53,533 nucleotides of DNA from CAZTII01 sp964613305 (GTDB lineage Bacteria; Bacillota_I; Bacilli_A; Erysipelotrichales; Erysipelotrichaceae). Below, piece by piece: positions 8,099-16,363 of the stretch (positions are counted from its first letter, which is position 1; every line of letters begins with the position of its first letter). A model generated the notes under the pieces. The model made no database searches, was not told the DNA's origin, and saw only the letters and a list, made by a program, of their open reading frames with translations. The DNA is taken from contig CAZTII010000004.1 of the NCBI GenBank assembly GCA_964613305.1, positions 1 through 53,533 on the forward strand, read 5' to 3'. The translations under genes were made by a program, and so were the position numbers.

Positions 8099-8214
8099 AT
8101 GATTGTATTCTTGAGCAATAAGGGCAGCGATAAATTGTAATTGATATGGATGGCTATTTTGATCTTGTAATGATTGAAAATGGATTGTTTGCTTAATAAA
8201 ACAGCTTTTTTCAT
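8081..8214 (-). pseudogene. Possible frameshifted small gene in the HAD-kbaZ gap
   Basis: This 248-base gap (8066-8313) contains, on the minus strand, an ATG at 8214 with GAGGTG six bases upstream, starting MKKAVLLSKQ. In that frame the rest looks unlike protein. A frame one base away is open over 8081-8224 and ends with HPYQLQFIAALIAQEY and a charged tail before TAA, which looks like a real C-terminus. One indel near 8187 would join the two into a protein of about 45 residues. I do not recognise it. It may be a decayed gene, a sequencing error or chance. Confidence 0.3.
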
Positions 8215-8290
8215 ATAATGCACCTCATTTCTATATGTCAAATTGTAGTCTTTAATTTTAATTAACAATGTATTTCCTAAATTAAGAAAT

Positions 8291-8315
8291 AAAAAACCAT
8301 GAAAATTTCATGGTT
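8291..8315 (-). terminator. Terminator of kbaZ
   Basis: AACCATGAAA (8295-8304) and TTTCATGGTT (8306-8315) form a near-perfect hairpin. On the minus strand it is followed by a TTTTTT run. It overlaps the last codon of kbaZ. Confidence 0.8.
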
Positions 8316-9624
8316 ATATTTTGGCTTGTTGCGTTGCGTATAAATATTCATCCATACAGTTGCCAATACGATGTTTAATTAGTGCTTCAGCAGTTAATTC
8401 ACAGTTTCCTTCACGTACGGCAGTGTATTGAATAGGCATAAATTGACTTAATAGTGAATATGGAATAGTAACACTATTCATATTTTTAATAAGTTGTTTT
8501 AAAGCAGTATCGACTGATTTTTCTGGTAAATAATAACGTGCTCTATCAGAAAAACTGTATTTACGTTTAAACGCTAATTCATCATCATTGCCATGATAAT
8601 GTTTTTTCCAATTGTTTGGTGAAGCAAGCATTGCTTCTTCTAATACTTCAATAAAGTTTGATTGTTGCTCACTAACAAACAATTGTTTTTCCATAAGCGC
8701 TAAAGAGAACATTGCTTCTCTTGCCGCAAAAGTAAGTCCTGGACCAACTTTTAATATAGCGATTCCATCTTCAACCATTTCTTTTAATAAGTTTTTTGTT
8801 TGATAATCAGTAGAATGTCCTTCAAATACTAAATTATCGAAGTTTTTTAACGATGCAGTTAACTCTTTTGCTTCTTCACGATTGTATTCAATAACCGTCG
8901 CATCACCAAATTCAACACCTGGTTGAACGACAACCCCAACAACATGATTCCAAGCATCTTGTAAACCTTCGTTATAGAAGGCTTTTTTAAATGTTTCGAT
9001 GGTATTTAAACAATCATCAACCTTTGTTACAGCAACACTATCTTCTTCCTCTTGACTGCCTCCTGGAATAGGTACTTCTGATCCAACGATATACACAGGA
9101 TGAAGGGCATCTTTATTTGTTTCTTGAACTTTTTTAAACGCTTCTTCAGCGACTTTTGCCATTTGCGCACCACGTTTAGCAATTATTTCTGTTGATAAAG
9201 CAACTGTTGTATCATCATCGTGTACTCGCATCGACGTATCGATATGAATTTTAGTAAATCCAGCTAAAACATACGATTCAACAAGTTTATTCGCTTCCAT
9301 CATAGCTTCTGTTTCATTTAAATGAGTCCATGTTAATGGTCCTAAGTGGTCTCCACCTAAAATGATTTTATCCATGGAAAGTTGTACTTTATCCGCAATT
9401 TTTTCCACAAATTGTTTAAAATCAGTTGGAAGCATTCCGGTATAACCACCATATTGGTTTACTTGATTACTAGTCGATTCAATAAGAACGTAACTATTTG
9501 TTTTCTTAGCTTTTTCTAAAGCTGCTTCTAAAACAAATTCATTTGCACTACATACCGAATAAATGCCGATTGGTTGTCCTTTTTTTTGTAATTCAATCAC
9601 GTTAAATAAAGGGTGTTTTTTCAT
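8314..9624 (-). CDS. kbaZ: GatZ/KbaZ-family protein (tagatose-bisphosphate aldolase subunit-like)
   Basis: A 436-residue member of the GatZ/KbaZ family, close to the usual length of about 420. Recognised segments are GIYSVCSANEFVLEAAL, ESTSNQVNQYGGYTGM, ILGGDHLGPLTW, HIDTSMRV, YIVGSEVPIPGG and LVFEGHSTDYQ. In enterobacteria this protein supports the catalytic aldolase GatY/KbaY in splitting tagatose-1,6-bisphosphate. Here neither the catalytic subunit nor a tagatose-6-P kinase is encoded nearby. Some GatZ-like proteins from other bacteria act as 4-epimerases between tagatose-6-P and fructose-6-P, which would fit a lone copy beside agaS. It has its own promoter with the same tandem repeats as agaV. 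Its ribosome site is GGAGAG. Confidence 0.9.
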   Translation of the reverse strand: MKKHPLFNVIELQKKGQPIGIYSVCSANEFVLEAALEKAKKTNSYVLIESTSNQVNQYGGYTGMLPTDFKQFVEKIADKVQLSMDKIILGGDHLGPLTWTHLNETEAMMEANKLVESYVLAGFTKIHIDTSMRVHDDDTTVALSTEIIAKRGAQMAKVAEEAFKKVQETNKDALHPVYIVGSEVPIPGGSQEEEDSVAVTKVDDCLNTIETFKKAFYNEGLQDAWNHVVGVVVQPGVEFGDATVIEYNREEAKELTASLKNFDNLVFEGHSTDYQTKNLLKEMVEDGIAILKVGPGLTFAAREAMFSLALMEKQLFVSEQQSNFIEVLEEAMLASPNNWKKHYHGNDDELAFKRKYSFSDRARYYLPEKSVDTALKQLIKNMNSVTIPYSLLSQFMPIQYTAVREGNCELTAEALIKHRIGNCMDEYLYATQQAKI

Positions 9625-9646
9625 TTTATCACTCTCCTATGTCATA

Positions 9647-9700
9647 ACTATACCATGATTTACGATGTTATTCTTTGTCTAAACTAATGAATTGTTTGTC
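9647..9700 (-). promoter_or_regulatory. kbaZ promoter with tandem AraC-type operator
   Basis: On the minus strand GACAAACAAT (9700-9691) and GACAAAGAAT (9679-9670) are direct repeats 21 bp apart that differ at one base. The proximal copy ends 17 bp before TATAGT (9652-9647), so it covers the -35 position. Spacing and placement are identical to those at the agaV promoter. Confidence 0.65.
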
Positions 9701-9754
9701 TTTTTTAGGAGTATTGACTAACTTACATACAATTAAGAGGAAGGTTGTGAAATA

Positions 9755-10432
9755 ATGACACGTGTTAAAGAGTTGCCACTTAATGAAAGACCTCGTGAAA
9801 AGGCGATGAATTATGGTTTTCAATGTTTATCTGATCAAGAAGTATTAGCGATACTTATTCGTAATGGTGGTATGGGTAATTCGAGTTTAACGATTGCGAG
9901 TATGGTAATACATAAAGCGAAAGGTTTAAACAAATTACCATCCTTAACAATGAATGAATTGTTGCAAATTAAAGGTATTAAAAAAGTAAAAGCAATTGAA
10001 TTATTGGCTTGTTTTGAACTTGTAAAACGTATCAATTACAAAGAATGTTTGAACAAAGATATATTTAGTTCGCCTGATATTATTGTTCAATGGTTGCGAT
10101 GTGAAATAGGATATGCGATGCAAGAAAAGTTTTTAGTGTTATTTTTAAATGCTAAAAATCATCTTCTTTCTTATCGATTATTATTTCAAGGAACAGTGGA
10201 TTGTAGTGTTGTTCATCCTCGAGAAATATTTAAAGAAGCAATTTTACATTCATCCAGTAGAATTGTATTAATACACAATCATCCAAGTGGTGATTGTACA
10301 CCGTCTCAAGCAGATATCGATGTAACAAATCAACTAATGACAATTGGACAGATGATGGGAATTGAAGTAATGGACCATTTAATTGTATCGGATAGTTCTT
10401 ATTTTAGTTTTAAGCAGAAAGGATTTTTATAA
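9755..10432 (+). CDS. radC: RadC family JAB-domain protein
   Basis: A 225-residue RadC protein. The N-terminal half has helix-hairpin-helix features (LLQIKGIKKVKAIELLA), and the C-terminal JAB/MPN domain carries the zinc motif HNHPSGDCTPSQAD with the expected His, His and Asp. The family was once linked to DNA repair; its true role is unsettled. The start is preceded by AAGAGGAAGG. It is divergent from kbaZ and followed by an AlbA_2 gene with its own promoter. Confidence 0.93.
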   Translation: MTRVKELPLNERPREKAMNYGFQCLSDQEVLAILIRNGGMGNSSLTIASMVIHKAKGLNKLPSLTMNELLQIKGIKKVKAIELLACFELVKRINYKECLNKDIFSSPDIIVQWLRCEIGYAMQEKFLVLFLNAKNHLLSYRLLFQGTVDCSVVHPREIFKEAILHSSSRIVLIHNHPSGDCTPSQADIDVTNQLMTIGQMMGIEVMDHLIVSDSSYFSFKQKGFL

Positions 10433-10448
10433 CGATAACTGTTATAAT
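10427..10448 (+). promoter_or_regulatory. -10 element and inverted repeat before the AlbA_2 gene
   Basis: TTATAAC (10427-10433) and GTTATAA (10441-10447) form a perfect 7-bp inverted repeat, and the right arm makes TATAAT at 10443-10448. No good -35 is seen. The repeat may be an operator, possibly for the downstream gene product itself. Confidence 0.4.
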
Positions 10449-10491
10449 AAACAAAGAGAATACAGTTTTAAAGAGAATGAGGTGAATGTTG

Positions 10492-11823
10492 ATGAATGAA
10501 ACACACAATGTAGAATGGAAAGAAATATGGAAGGATGATTATTTAGCCTGGATTTGTGGTTTTGCCAATGCTCAAGGTGGAAAATTATTGATTGGAATCA
10601 ATGATAATGGAGAAATTGTTGGTATAAAAAACGCTAAAAAAGTCCTTGAGGAGTTGCCTAATAAGATTCGTGATGCGATGGGGATTGTTGTAAACATTAT
10701 TTTAAAAACAGAAGCAGATAAGCAATTCATTGAAATTGAAGTGCCTGAATATCCGATTGCGATATCTTGTAAAGGTCTGTATTATTATCGAAGTGGTAGT
10801 ACAAACCAAAAATTATCTGGTGTTGAACTAGAAACATTTATAATGCGACGACGAGGTGTGACATGGGACAACGTGCCTTTTCCTATTTTAACAATGAAAG
10901 ACATTGATGATGATATTATAGATAAATTTAAGTTAAGAGCTGCTGAAAAAGGACGTATTGACTTAGCTGTATTAGAGGAGCCAAAAGAGGTTTTAATGGA
11001 AAAGTTGCATTTAATCAATGGTGGTTATCTAACTAATGCAGCAATGTTGTTATTCACTAAAAAACCGGAAAAATATCAACTTGGTGCATATACCAAAATT
11101 GGTTTTTTTGAAAATGATGCGGATTTGCTTTATCATGATGAAATACATGGTTCTTTATTAGAACAAATTGATAAAATTGTTGAATTGGTTTATTTGAAAT
11201 ATATGAAGGCGAAAATTAGTTACGATGGAATGAAACGGATTGAACGCTATTTTGTACCTGAAGAAGCCCTTAGAGAAGCACTTCTTAATGCCTTATGCCA
11301 CTCTAATTATGCTTTAGGAATACCTATTCAAATTAGCGTTTATAATGATAAGCTATATATTGCGAATTGTGGACAATTGCCAGAAAACTGGACGATTGAA
11401 AACTTGATGTCTAAACATGCATCAAAGCCGTTTAATCCTACTATAGCTCATGTATTTTATCTAGCTGGATTCATTGAAAGTTGGGGTAGAGGAATAGAAA
11501 AAATAATGAACGCATGTCAAAAAGATGGATTGCCGCCTCCTGAATATAGTATTAATCCCTCTGATAGTATGATTAAATTTAGTGCACCTGAAAATCGTAT
11601 CATTCAATCGAAACCTATTGAGGTGACTGAGAAGGTGACTGAGAAAGTTAAAGAGGTTTTAATGCTATTGATTGAAGATCCTTCGTATACGTATAATGCC
11701 TTATCTAAAAAGCTAAATGTGAGTAGAAAAACTGTTTCGGTTAAAATAAAATCGATGAAAGAGAAAGGAATTATTGAAAGAGTAGGCTCTGATACAAAAG
11801 GTTATTGGAAAATAGTAAAATAA
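10492..11823 (+). CDS. AlbA_2-domain regulator with GHKL ATPase-like and winged-helix regions
   Basis: A 443-residue protein of the type often labelled RecG-like or divergent AAA-4. The N-terminal AlbA_2 (Schlafen-like) domain is shown by EWKEIW, CGFANAQGGKLLIGINDNG and YYYRSGSTNQ. The middle region has a GHKL-type ATPase signature, ALREALLNALCHSNY, with a later AGFIESWGRGIEKI. The C-terminus has a repeated EKVTEKV linker and a winged helix (YNALSKKLNVSRKTVSVKIK). Such proteins are predicted DNA- or RNA-binding regulators and are common in accessory regions. The ATG at 10492 has GAGGTG seven bases upstream, better placed than the ATG at 10486. Its function here is unknown. Confidence 0.85.
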   Translation: MNETHNVEWKEIWKDDYLAWICGFANAQGGKLLIGINDNGEIVGIKNAKKVLEELPNKIRDAMGIVVNIILKTEADKQFIEIEVPEYPIAISCKGLYYYRSGSTNQKLSGVELETFIMRRRGVTWDNVPFPILTMKDIDDDIIDKFKLRAAEKGRIDLAVLEEPKEVLMEKLHLINGGYLTNAAMLLFTKKPEKYQLGAYTKIGFFENDADLLYHDEIHGSLLEQIDKIVELVYLKYMKAKISYDGMKRIERYFVPEEALREALLNALCHSNYALGIPIQISVYNDKLYIANCGQLPENWTIENLMSKHASKPFNPTIAHVFYLAGFIESWGRGIEKIMNACQKDGLPPPEYSINPSDSMIKFSAPENRIIQSKPIEVTEKVTEKVKEVLMLLIEDPSYTYNALSKKLNVSRKTVSVKIKSMKEKGIIERVGSDTKGYWKIVK

Positions 11824-11901
11824 TGTTTTTTTAAAAAGAGTGAACAATTATAAGAACTCTGCCATGAAATATGATAAAATGATACAAGAGCGAGGTAAAC
11901 T

Positions 11902-12924
11902 ATGAGAAAATTTATAAAAACATGTTTAGTTTGTGCACTATCACTATCATTAAGTGGTTGTGTTAGTAGAAAAACACAAATTGCATATACAGCATATCCA
12001 GTTGGTTATTTAGCGAATCGTATTGTGGCAGATAAACTTCAAGTTGTAAGTATTCAAAACAATGAAATTATTCAACGTTCGACAATGACAATGGAATTTA
12101 GAGATATTTTAGCTAATTCTGCGGTATTATTCCATATTGGAACAGTAGAGCCTTATTTAGATATGTATGCAGTCGATATTAAAAATTCAAAGGTTGATTT
12201 AGTCGATTTATCTCGATTGAATGCGATTTATAAGTTTCAACGCTACACTAAAGTAATTACTGATGGTCAAGAACAATTTATTGAACAACCTTACTATAAA
12301 GGAATTGAACTAACCGAAACACTTGTCGATGATCGTGATTTGTATTTATGGACTGATCCAATTGCGATGTTAAGTATGGGAAAAACTATTCGTAATTGGT
12401 GTATTGATAATTTTCCTGAAGAAACAAAAGTATTTAATGATAATTTTAATTCATTAGAAAATGATTTGGTTCGCTTGGATGCTGAATATCAAGCGATGGC
12501 AACTAGAATTACTAATGAGAAAAAAGAAATTAAATTTGTCTCAATGACTGCTAGTTTTGGTAATTGGCAAAAAACATATGGTATTCAAGTGTATCCGGTT
12601 ATTATGTCAAAATATGGAACATTACCAACCGCTGCACAATTATCAATTATTAAAGATAGAATTAAACAAGATAATGTAAAATATATTGTTTACGAACCAA
12701 ATATGAGTGAAGAAATGATTGATTTATTTAATACTCTTCAAGATGAATTAAAATTAAAACGAGTTAATTTAAACAATGCTTCTAGTTTAACAGAAAGTCA
12801 ACTTACTAATAATAAAGATTATTTATCGATGATGTATGAGAACTTAAGTGTATTGGAAACGATGGCAACGGAAATTCCTGTTCTTGTTGATGCGGAAGAA
12901 GTTAAAACGGTTACGAAAGAATAA
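11902..12924 (+). CDS. ZnuA-like lipoprotein lacking the canonical metal-binding histidines
   Basis: A 340-residue lipoprotein. The signal peptide ends in LSGC with the lipidated Cys at position 20. The rest follows the cluster 9 (zinc/manganese ABC) binding-protein fold: TAYPVGYLANRI, FHIGTVEPYLD, LWTDP, SFGNWQKTYGIQ and VYEPNMSEE align with conserved ZnuA segments. The three histidines that bind metal in that family appear to be replaced: no His before the FHIG strand, Tyr in place of His in the HxWLDP position, and Thr in place of His before SFGNW. Only the acidic ligand in YEPN is kept. No permease or ATPase gene is adjacent. It may bind another ligand or none. Confidence 0.75.
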   Translation: MRKFIKTCLVCALSLSLSGCVSRKTQIAYTAYPVGYLANRIVADKLQVVSIQNNEIIQRSTMTMEFRDILANSAVLFHIGTVEPYLDMYAVDIKNSKVDLVDLSRLNAIYKFQRYTKVITDGQEQFIEQPYYKGIELTETLVDDRDLYLWTDPIAMLSMGKTIRNWCIDNFPEETKVFNDNFNSLENDLVRLDAEYQAMATRITNEKKEIKFVSMTASFGNWQKTYGIQVYPVIMSKYGTLPTAAQLSIIKDRIKQDNVKYIVYEPNMSEEMIDLFNTLQDELKLKRVNLNNASSLTESQLTNNKDYLSMMYENLSVLETMATEIPVLVDAEEVKTVTKE

Positions 12925-12944
12925 AAGTGGAAAACCACTTTTTT
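12925..12944 (+). terminator. Short hairpin-T terminator before polA
   Basis: AAGTGG / CCACTT with the loop AAAA is followed by TTTT, between the lipoprotein stop and the polA ribosome site. It may be leaky, since no clear polA promoter lies between. Confidence 0.7.
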
Positions 12945-12958
12945 AAGGAAGGGAAGTT

Positions 12959-15547
12959 ATGAAAAAATTATTATTGATTGATGGTAATTCATTGTTGTTT
13001 CGTGCTTATTATGCAACGTCGATGCAAGGAAGAATAATGAGTACAACAAGTGGTGTTGTAACAAATGCGGTATTTGGTTTTGCTAGTATGCTACATAAAG
13101 CATTAGAGATGATTGAACCTGATGCTGTTTTAGTAGCGTTTGATTATGGGAAGAAAACGTTTCGTCATGATTTGTACAGTGATTACAAAGGTGGTCGTAA
13201 AGCGACACCAGAAGATCTAATACCACAATTTCAACTTGTACGAGATTATTTGGATAGTATGAACATTCAACGTTTTGAAATGGAAAATATTGAAGCGGAT
13301 GATATTATTGGAACGATGTCACGACGATATCGTGACTATGAAACTAATATCTTAAGCAGTGATAAAGATTTATTGCAATGTATTGATGATACCACATCCG
13401 TTTGGTTAATGAAAAAAGGATTAAGCGATTTGGAAAAAATGGATGAAGCAAGTTTAAAGGAAAAATTTGGTTTAAAACCTCATCAAATTACTGATTTAAA
13501 AGGATTGATGGGTGACGCTTCTGATAACATTCCTGGTATTCCTGGTGTTGGAGAAAAAACAGCACTAAAACTATTAGAACAATATGAAACAGTTGAAAAT
13601 ATTATTCAACATTCATCAGAATTAAAAGGTAAATTAAAAGAAAAAGTAGAAGAAAATGCTGATTTAGCATTGTTATCAAAACAATTATCAACGATTAAAA
13701 TGGATGTACCATCCATTTTACCAATAGAAGATTGTTATTTAAATATTAATTATGAATCATTGTATAAATTTTATGAATCGTTGGAAATGAATTCCATGAT
13801 GAAAAAGATTCAACCATTTTTAACTAAAAAAGAAGAAAATAACAAGGTTGACTTTGTTGTAGTAAAAAAGATACCTTCTGAAGTGTTAGTCGACGATGCT
13901 TATTTTTTATGTGATTACAATTTTGAACATCCAATGGATGCTTCTTGTTTAGGTGTTGTTATAAGTAAAAATCAAACTATTTATTATCAAACTATCGATG
14001 ATTTAAAGAAAGATAGTGATTGTTTATATTGGTTGAAACATCATAGAAAATATACTTTTGAACATAAAATGAATTTGCATTGTTTCAATAAAGAAAATAT
14101 TCAAATGGATGGTTTAGTGTATGATGGTCAAATTGCAGCTTTTTTATGCGATAGTTCTCTTAGTTCTATTGAAAAAATGGCGGAAAAATATCATGTTGAT
14201 GCATCATTTAATCGTACTGCCATTTATGGAATTGCGACTAAACCAAAAGTAAGTGAATTTGATGATGTTATTGTTTATTATACGAAAAAAATGGAATTAC
14301 TTAAAAACATTGTTAAGGAAACACTTCCTTTAATAAATGCAGACTATCAATCGTTATTTTATGATTTAGAAATGCCTCTTACTTCCATTTTATTTAAGAT
14401 GGAAGGATATGGTATATGTGTTGATGAAGAAGTTTTAGAAGAAATTTCAAAAACAACCTATGAAAAAATGATGTTGTTGACAAAGAAAATTACGAGTTAT
14501 ACTGGTGATTTTAATGTCAATTCACCAAAACAATTAGGTGAAGTGTTATTTGATCGTTTAGGGTTAAAAGCGAATAAAAAACGTAGTACATCCATTGAAG
14601 TCTTAGAAGAGTTACAAGGAAGTCATCCAATCATTGATGATTTAATAGAATATCGAAAAGTTGCTAAATTATATAGTACATATGCTGAAGGATTAAGAAA
14701 ATATGTGTATCCTGATCATAAAATCCATACGATTTTTAATCAATGTATTACACTAACAGGAAGATTATCAAGTTCTGATCCTAATTTACAAAACATATCG
14801 ATTAAAGATGAAGAAAGCCGTGAAATTAGAAAAGCCTTTATTCCATCAAAAGGACATGTTTTAATGAGTGCCGATTATTCTCAAATTGAACTAAGAATGT
14901 TGGCTCATATGGCAAATGAAGAAACATTAATTGAAAGTTTTAAAGAAAATATTGATATTCATACTAAAACAGCAATGGATATTTTTAATGTTAGTAAAGA
15001 AGAAGTCACATCGTCATTGCGTCGTGAAGCAAAAACAGTTAATTTTGGTATTGTGTATGGTATATCTGATTATGGATTATCACAACAATTATCCATTTCA
15101 AGATACAATGCTCAACAATACATAGAAACATATTTTTCAAAATATCCAAACATAAAAAAATATATGGATGAAAGTGTACAATTTGCCTTAGAAAATGGTT
15201 ATGTAAAAACGCTTTTAAATCGCCGTCGGTATATTGAAGAATTATCTAGTAAAAACTTCAATATTCGTGAATTTGGTAAAAGGGTAGCGATGAATGCACC
15301 AATTCAAGGAAGTGCAGCTGATTTAATAAAACTAGCGATGGTTCATATTGATAAAATTATGGAAGAAAAAAAGGTGAAATCACGAATGATTTTACAAGTG
15401 CATGATGAGTTGATTTTTGATGTTCTTCAAGAGGAAGTAGAAATAATGAGAGAAATCGTTGAACATGGTATGGCAGAAGCAATGTCATTAAAGGTGCCAC
15501 TAGAAGCTAAAAGCAATGTTGGTGCATCATGGTACGATTGTAAATAA
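12959..15547 (+). CDS. polA: DNA polymerase I
   Basis: An 862-residue family A polymerase for gap filling and Okazaki primer removal. The N-terminal 5'-3' nuclease (about residues 1-290) has LLIDGNSLLFRAYYA, ADDIIGT, LSSDKDLLQ and LMGDASDNIPGIPGVGEKTA. The polymerase domain (about 440-862) has motif A ADYSQIELRMLAH, motif B RREAKTVNFGIVYG and motif C QVHDELIFD. The middle 3'-5' exonuclease domain lacks the DxE and other acidic residues needed for proofreading, as in many Firmicutes. It heads a polA-mutM-coaE-dnaB-dnaI cluster that resembles the Bacillus order without nrdR. Confidence 0.97.
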   Translation: MKKLLLIDGNSLLFRAYYATSMQGRIMSTTSGVVTNAVFGFASMLHKALEMIEPDAVLVAFDYGKKTFRHDLYSDYKGGRKATPEDLIPQFQLVRDYLDSMNIQRFEMENIEADDIIGTMSRRYRDYETNILSSDKDLLQCIDDTTSVWLMKKGLSDLEKMDEASLKEKFGLKPHQITDLKGLMGDASDNIPGIPGVGEKTALKLLEQYETVENIIQHSSELKGKLKEKVEENADLALLSKQLSTIKMDVPSILPIEDCYLNINYESLYKFYESLEMNSMMKKIQPFLTKKEENNKVDFVVVKKIPSEVLVDDAYFLCDYNFEHPMDASCLGVVISKNQTIYYQTIDDLKKDSDCLYWLKHHRKYTFEHKMNLHCFNKENIQMDGLVYDGQIAAFLCDSSLSSIEKMAEKYHVDASFNRTAIYGIATKPKVSEFDDVIVYYTKKMELLKNIVKETLPLINADYQSLFYDLEMPLTSILFKMEGYGICVDEEVLEEISKTTYEKMMLLTKKITSYTGDFNVNSPKQLGEVLFDRLGLKANKKRSTSIEVLEELQGSHPIIDDLIEYRKVAKLYSTYAEGLRKYVYPDHKIHTIFNQCITLTGRLSSSDPNLQNISIKDEESREIRKAFIPSKGHVLMSADYSQIELRMLAHMANEETLIESFKENIDIHTKTAMDIFNVSKEEVTSSLRREAKTVNFGIVYGISDYGLSQQLSISRYNAQQYIETYFSKYPNIKKYMDESVQFALENGYVKTLLNRRRYIEELSSKNFNIREFGKRVAMNAPIQGSAADLIKLAMVHIDKIMEEKKVKSRMILQVHDELIFDVLQEEVEIMREIVEHGMAEAMSLKVPLEAKSNVGASWYDCK

Positions 15548-15548
15548 T

Positions 15549-16355
15549 ATGCCAGAATTACCAGAAGTTGAAACTGTAGTAAGAACATTAGAACATCAAA
15601 TTCAAGATTTATGTATTAGTGATATTTGTATATTATATCCATCCATTATTGATATGGATGAAACACAATTTAAAGATAGATTACTTAATCAACATTTTCG
15701 TCAATTTCATCGTCGTGGTAAATATTGTATTTTTCAAATGGATGATTGTTATTTATGGAGTCATTTACGAATGGAAGGTAAATATTTTATTCAATCACCA
15801 AATGAGCCAATCAGTAAACATGTTCATGTTATTTTTTCTTTATCCAATGGTACTCAATTACGATACCATGATACAAGAAAGTTTGGTAGAATGGCAATTG
15901 TTGAGTTAGATTGCGATTTTTCAAACTTTCGTGGTTTAGGACCTGAACCGATGAGTGAAGCATTTAATGCAACAATGGTTAAAAAAATTATTAAAAATAA
16001 AAATACAACGATCAAACAAGTATTATTAGATCAATCCTTTGTAGCTGGAATTGGTAATATTTATGCGGATGAGATTTGTCATGCTTGTCGCATTTTACCA
16101 CATAAGAAAGCAAAATCATTAACGAAAAAACAATGTAACGACATTGTAGAGTGCACGCGTATCATTTTACAAGAAGCAATACGATGTGGTGGTACGACCA
16201 TTCGTAGTTATACATCATCACTTGGGGTAACAGGATTGTTTCAACTACAATGTAAGGTGCACGGTCTAAAAGTGTGTCAAACATGTCAACATGATGTTAT
16301 TAAAAGTCGAGTTGGTGGTAGAGGGACGTATTATTGTCCAACTTGTCAAAGGTAG
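15549..16355 (+). CDS. mutM: Formamidopyrimidine-DNA glycosylase
   Basis: A 268-residue Fpg/MutM that removes 8-oxoguanine and cuts the abasic site. The N-terminus MPELPEVETV gives catalytic Pro2 and Glu3 after removal of Met, which fixes the start at 15549 rather than at an upstream in-frame ATG. RYHDTRKFG is typical of the family, and the C-terminal zinc finger is CQTCQ with YYCPTCQR. The start lies one base after the polA stop and has no ribosome site of its own, so translation is probably coupled to polA. Confidence 0.96.
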   Translation: MPELPEVETVVRTLEHQIQDLCISDICILYPSIIDMDETQFKDRLLNQHFRQFHRRGKYCIFQMDDCYLWSHLRMEGKYFIQSPNEPISKHVHVIFSLSNGTQLRYHDTRKFGRMAIVELDCDFSNFRGLGPEPMSEAFNATMVKKIIKNKNTTIKQVLLDQSFVAGIGNIYADEICHACRILPHKKAKSLTKKQCNDIVECTRIILQEAIRCGGTTIRSYTSSLGVTGLFQLQCKVHGLKVCQTCQHDVIKSRVGGRGTYYCPTCQR

Positions 16356-16363
16356 GTGAGAAT

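Noticed and set aside
8047..8268. A 73-codon minus-strand frame between the HAD gene and kbaZ
   Set aside because: Its C-terminal half crosses the HAD terminator and the end of the HAD gene and looks like a shadow; the better coding signal is in another frame, reported as a possible pseudogene.
11605..11655. Short direct repeat encoding VTEKVTEKV as a possible CRISPR or satellite repeat
   Set aside because: It is only two units and is a common linker in this protein family.
14931..15125. Open frame inside polA (and similar frames inside mutM, mnmA, gltX and nagA)
   Set aside because: They lie in alternative frames of clearly identified genes, have no ribosome sites and low-complexity products.
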